Positions 61,225-64,000 of a stretch of 64,000 nucleotides of DNA are shown here, piece after piece. Position numbers and translations under genes: made by a program. A model generated the notes under the pieces. The model had not been told where the DNA came from. It did not search any database and saw only the letters and a program-made list of their open reading frames with translations. This stretch comes from Streptomyces atratus. Its GTDB lineage: Bacteria > Actinomycetota > Actinomycetes > Streptomycetales > Streptomycetaceae. Positions within the stretch are counted from its first letter, which is position 1, and each line of letters begins with the position of its first letter. The stretch is taken from NCBI RefSeq assembly GCF_900119365.1, contig NZ_FPJO01000028.1, positions 24,012 through 88,011 of the forward strand, written 5' to 3'.

Positions 61225-63631
61225 GGACCATTCCCGCGGGTGCGGGGAGCAGCAACCGCCGTTCCGTCGGGAAGGGTGGCGGCGGGGACCATCCCCGCGG
61301 GCGCGGGGAGCAGCTCCGGCCCCGGCGGGTCACGCTGCGGCGGACAGGACCACCCCCGCGGGTGCGGGGAGCAGCGAGGAAGGCGGGAGAGATGCGGGCA
61401 ACGACCGGGACCATCCCCGCGGGTGCGGGGAGCAGAAGCGGTACGACCATGAGGCACTGTGCGACCTGGGACCATCCCCGCGGGTGCGGGGAGCAGGGCC
61501 CGACCACGCAGGCCGGCAGCATCTACCCGGGACCATCCCCGCGGGTGCGGGGAGCAGACGCCGGGGTGTACGAGGGTGTCCAGCAGTACGGGACCATCCC
61601 CGCGGGTGCGGGGAGCAGCCCGACGGGCCGGTCCAGAACGTGCGGGCCGGGGGACCATCCCCGCGGGTGCGGGGAGCAGGCCGGTCGCGGTGACCACGAA
61701 CTCCCGCCACAGGGACCATCCCCGCGGGTGCGGGGAGCAGGTCGCGCGAGCCGAGAGACAGGAACGGACTTCGGGACCATCCCCGCGGGTGCGGGGAGCA
61801 GTCGGACCACAGTTCCTCGAACAGGTCCAAGACGGGACCATCCCCGCGGGTGCGGGGAGCAGGGAGGTGTCGGCGTGATCCGCCCCGACTCCCAGGGACC
61901 ATCCCCGCGGGTGCGGGGAGCAGGTGGCGACGTCCTCCGGCTCGAAGCCGCGCCGGGGACCATCCCCGCGGGTGCGGGGAGGCAGGGTGTGACCTGACAG
62001 GGGACCCAGATGGTGGCGGGACCATCCCCGCGGGTGCGGGGAGCAGCGCCGCGGTCGAGGACAGCGGCCGCGCGGTCGGGGACCATCCCCGCGGGTGCGG
62101 GGAGCAGAGGATCCGGCGCCCGTCCGGCAGGGTCACCCAGGGACCATCCCCGCGGGTGCGGGGAGCAGAAGGAGAGCATCACGGCCGCGGCCCGCAAGGA
62201 GGGACCATCCCCGCGGGTGCGGGGAGCAGATGCTCGACGAGTTCCGCGACGAGGAGCGGGAGGGACCATCCCCGCGGGTGCGGGGAGCAGGTCCCGTCCA
62301 GGGTTGCCGCCCAGTGGGTAGAAGGACCATCCCCGCGGGTGCGGGGAGCAGCCGACGCCTCAGCCATGAGCGGGCGGGCGGACGGGACCATCCCCGCGGG
62401 TGCGGGGAGCAGCCCGCGACGACGTAGCAGTAGCCGGGCTTGCGGGGACCATCCCCGCGGGTGCGGGGAGCAGGCCGCCGGTGTGCTGGCCGCTCTCGGC
62501 CGCCCGGGACCATCCCCGCGGGTGCGGGGAGCAGGGCTACGTCGGCGGCGCCGCCCGGCTCCGCGAGGGACCATCCCCGCGGGTGCGGGGAGCAGGAGGC
62601 TCGGAAGTTCTCGGCGAGTCTCGGTGAGGGACCATCCCCGCGGGTGCGGGGAGCAGCGCGCCTCGTCCCAGCGCGTCCGCTCGTCGTCGGGACCATCCCC
62701 GCGGGTGCGGGGAGCAGAAGGTTCAGGGCACCGACTCGGCAGCGGTCTGGGACCATCCCCGCGGGTGCGGGGAGCAGTGGCGCATATTCAGGGGGTAAAG
62801 GCGCCCTACGGGACCATCCCCGCGGGTGCGGGGAGCAGACCTTCCGCCTGGACGAGGGCGGCATCTACCGGGGACCATCCCCGCGGGTGCGGGGAGCAGG
62901 GACAGGCATCGGGCGATGACGTCACCGAGCCAGGACCATCCCCGCGGGTGCGGGGAGCAGGCCATGTCGTGCGCGTCGCCGAGCGACGGCTGGGGACCAT
63001 CCCCGCGGGTGCGGGGAGCAGTCGGCGGTCCGCTGGGCCCACCTCCCGGTCATGGGACCATCCCCGCGGGTGCGGGGAGCAGACGTCGGTCTCGGCGAAC
63101 GACTCGGCCAGCACGGGACCATCCCCGCGGGTGCGGGGAGCAGCCCTCATCGAGGTAGTACTGCTGGAGCCGCTCGGGACCATCCCCGCGGGTGCGGGGA
63201 GCAGGCCTACCGCGCACCCGGGGGCGGACCACTCCGGGGACCATCCCCGCGGGTGCGGGGAGCAGATTCGGTGAGATGCTTCGGGTCGGTGGTCACGGGG
63301 ACCATCCCCGCGGGTGCGGGGAGCAGAGCGTCTCGCGGGCCCAGGCGACTGCGTCGGCGGGACCATCCCCGCGGGTGCGGGGAGCAGGTAGGCGCGGATG
63401 TAGGCGGCGGACGCAGACGGGGACCATCCCCGCGGGTGCGGGGAGCAGTCAGCGGTGGCGGCTCCCGCGGCGCGGTTCGCGGGACCATCCCCGCGGGTGC
63501 GGGGAGCAGAGGATGCGCTGACGCGCGGCGGCTTCGGCAGGGGGACCATCCCCGCGGGTGCGGGGAGCAGTTGCGAATGGCGCTGTCTCCGAGGCTGGAC
63601 AAGGGACCATCCCCGCGGGTGCGGGGAGCAG
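61225..63631 (-). CRISPR. CRISPR array 4, type I-E-like, 40 repeats
   Basis: Repeats recur every 61 bp from 61225 to 61957, from 62019 to 62690 and from 62750 to 63604. Two irregular intervals arise from a one-base insertion in the repeat at 61957 (GGGAGGCAG) and a spacer one base short before 62750. Nearly all repeats carry the T variant (GGGTGCGGGG). The first three at the left have substitutions, placing the trailer there and the leader at the right, next to an IS4-type element. No cas genes are present. Confidence 0.97.
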
Positions 63632-63659
63632 TTTAGTTTGGTTAGGTACTGGAGTTTGG

Positions 63660-64000
63660 TTTAGGGACAATACCGTTCAGTTAAGCGCTTCTGGGTTATT
63701 GTGGGGGGATGCCGCGTTCTGGTTGGGTGAAGCCGTCTTCTGATGTCCGGTTGTCGGATTTGGTGTCTGTGGGGTTGCTGACGCGGGTGTTTCCCGCAGA
63801 TGTGGTTGACGCGGTGATCGAGGAGGCGGGGCGTACTGAGCGGCGCCACCGGTCCTTGCCCGCGCGGGTGATGGCGTACTTCTCGATGGGGATGGCGCTG
63901 TATTCGGATGGCTCCTACGAGGATGTGTTCGCGCAGCTCACGGATGGGCTGTCGTGGGCGTCGGGATGGTCGGAGTCATTCACGCCGCCCTCGAAGTCGG
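63660..64000 (+). mobile_element. Start of an IS4-family insertion element
   Basis: The transposase frame begins at 63709, and the sequence from about 63660 (GTTTAGGGACAATACCG) resembles the terminal region of actinobacterial IS4 elements. It abuts the last repeat of the 40-repeat array by about 30 bp, so the array leader is either interrupted or very short. The right end lies outside the window. Confidence 0.55.
63709..64000 (+). CDS. IS4-family transposase, 3' end outside the window
   Basis: 97 residues are visible: MPRSGWVKPSSDVRLSDLVS, then GLLTRVFPADVVDAVIEEAG and LPARVMAYFSMGMALYSDGS. This is the insertion element 4 transposase N-terminal domain. The catalytic DDE domain would follow beyond 64000. 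GTGGGGGG precedes the ATG. Confidence 0.85.
   Translation, partial: MPRSGWVKPSSDVRLSDLVSVGLLTRVFPADVVDAVIEEAGRTERRHRSLPARVMAYFSMGMALYSDGSYEDVFAQLTDGLSWASGWSESFTPPSKS

Noticed and set aside
39124..63631. cas genes near the arrays
   Set aside because: All neighbouring genes were assigned to other families or have no Cas-like motifs.
1..64000. tRNA, rRNA, riboswitch or telomere (tpg/tap) features
   Set aside because: No sequence with convincing structure or motif was seen; I could not run covariance models.

Overview
The base composition, codon use and gene families point to Streptomyces or a close relative. The 33-64 kb part looks like the backbone of a large, probably conjugative plasmid. 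It has a MobF-type relaxase/helicase, a ParA/ParB pair, and an iteron-bearing replication initiator followed by a DnaB-type helicase, an arrangement known from pSLA2-type Streptomyces linear plasmids. The 1-22 kb part is a graveyard of broken integrases, resolvases, transposases and truncated host genes. I saw no telomere genes, rRNA, tRNA or cas genes.

Layout. 1-7.4 kb: regulator fragment, truncated resolvase, TetR/VOC pair, broken integrase, DUF2975/HTH pair, broken NB-ARC gene, scrambled transposase debris and a secreted I36-type inhibitor. 7.4-13.8 kb: Tn3-family composite with serine recombinase, alpha/beta hydrolase and a doubly frameshifted transposase. 13.8-22.2 kb: more debris among a few intact genes (secreted protein, GNAT, DUF5710 protein, tyrosine recombinase). 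22.4-29.3 kb: a compact cluster with a six-cysteine precursor-like peptide, MauE- and MauD-like redox proteins, an ABC exporter and an S26 signal peptidase in one operon, divergent from an AfsR/SARP-type regulator. 30-33 kb: small metabolic and regulatory genes. 33.5-39 kb: conjugation. 39-45.7 kb: two CRISPR arrays flanking a graspetide-type RiPP operon and its XRE/TPR regulator. 46-54 kb: parAB, methyltransferase, RmlD-like protein, replication genes. 54-64 kb: further CRISPR arrays, one split by an IS630-type element, a hydrolase/flavoprotein pair, an XRE/TPR regulator with small zinc-ribbon-like genes, a 40-repeat array and the start of an IS4-family element.

The window contains ten copies of the palindrome GTTGTCCGCGGACAAC, each inside a longer palindrome. 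Four lie in frame inside parB; the others sit beside the relaxase, the helicase gene and two CRISPR arrays. They are the best candidates for the ParB-bound centromere. The type I-E-like arrays (about 82 repeats plus one solitary copy) have no cas genes here and would depend on Cas proteins made elsewhere. The most novel-looking unit is the 22.4-26.3 kb peptide operon. MauD and MauE assist disulfide-rich MADH small-subunit maturation in methylotrophs, so here they may oxidise a small secreted six-cysteine peptide that the ABC protein exports and the S26 peptidase trims.
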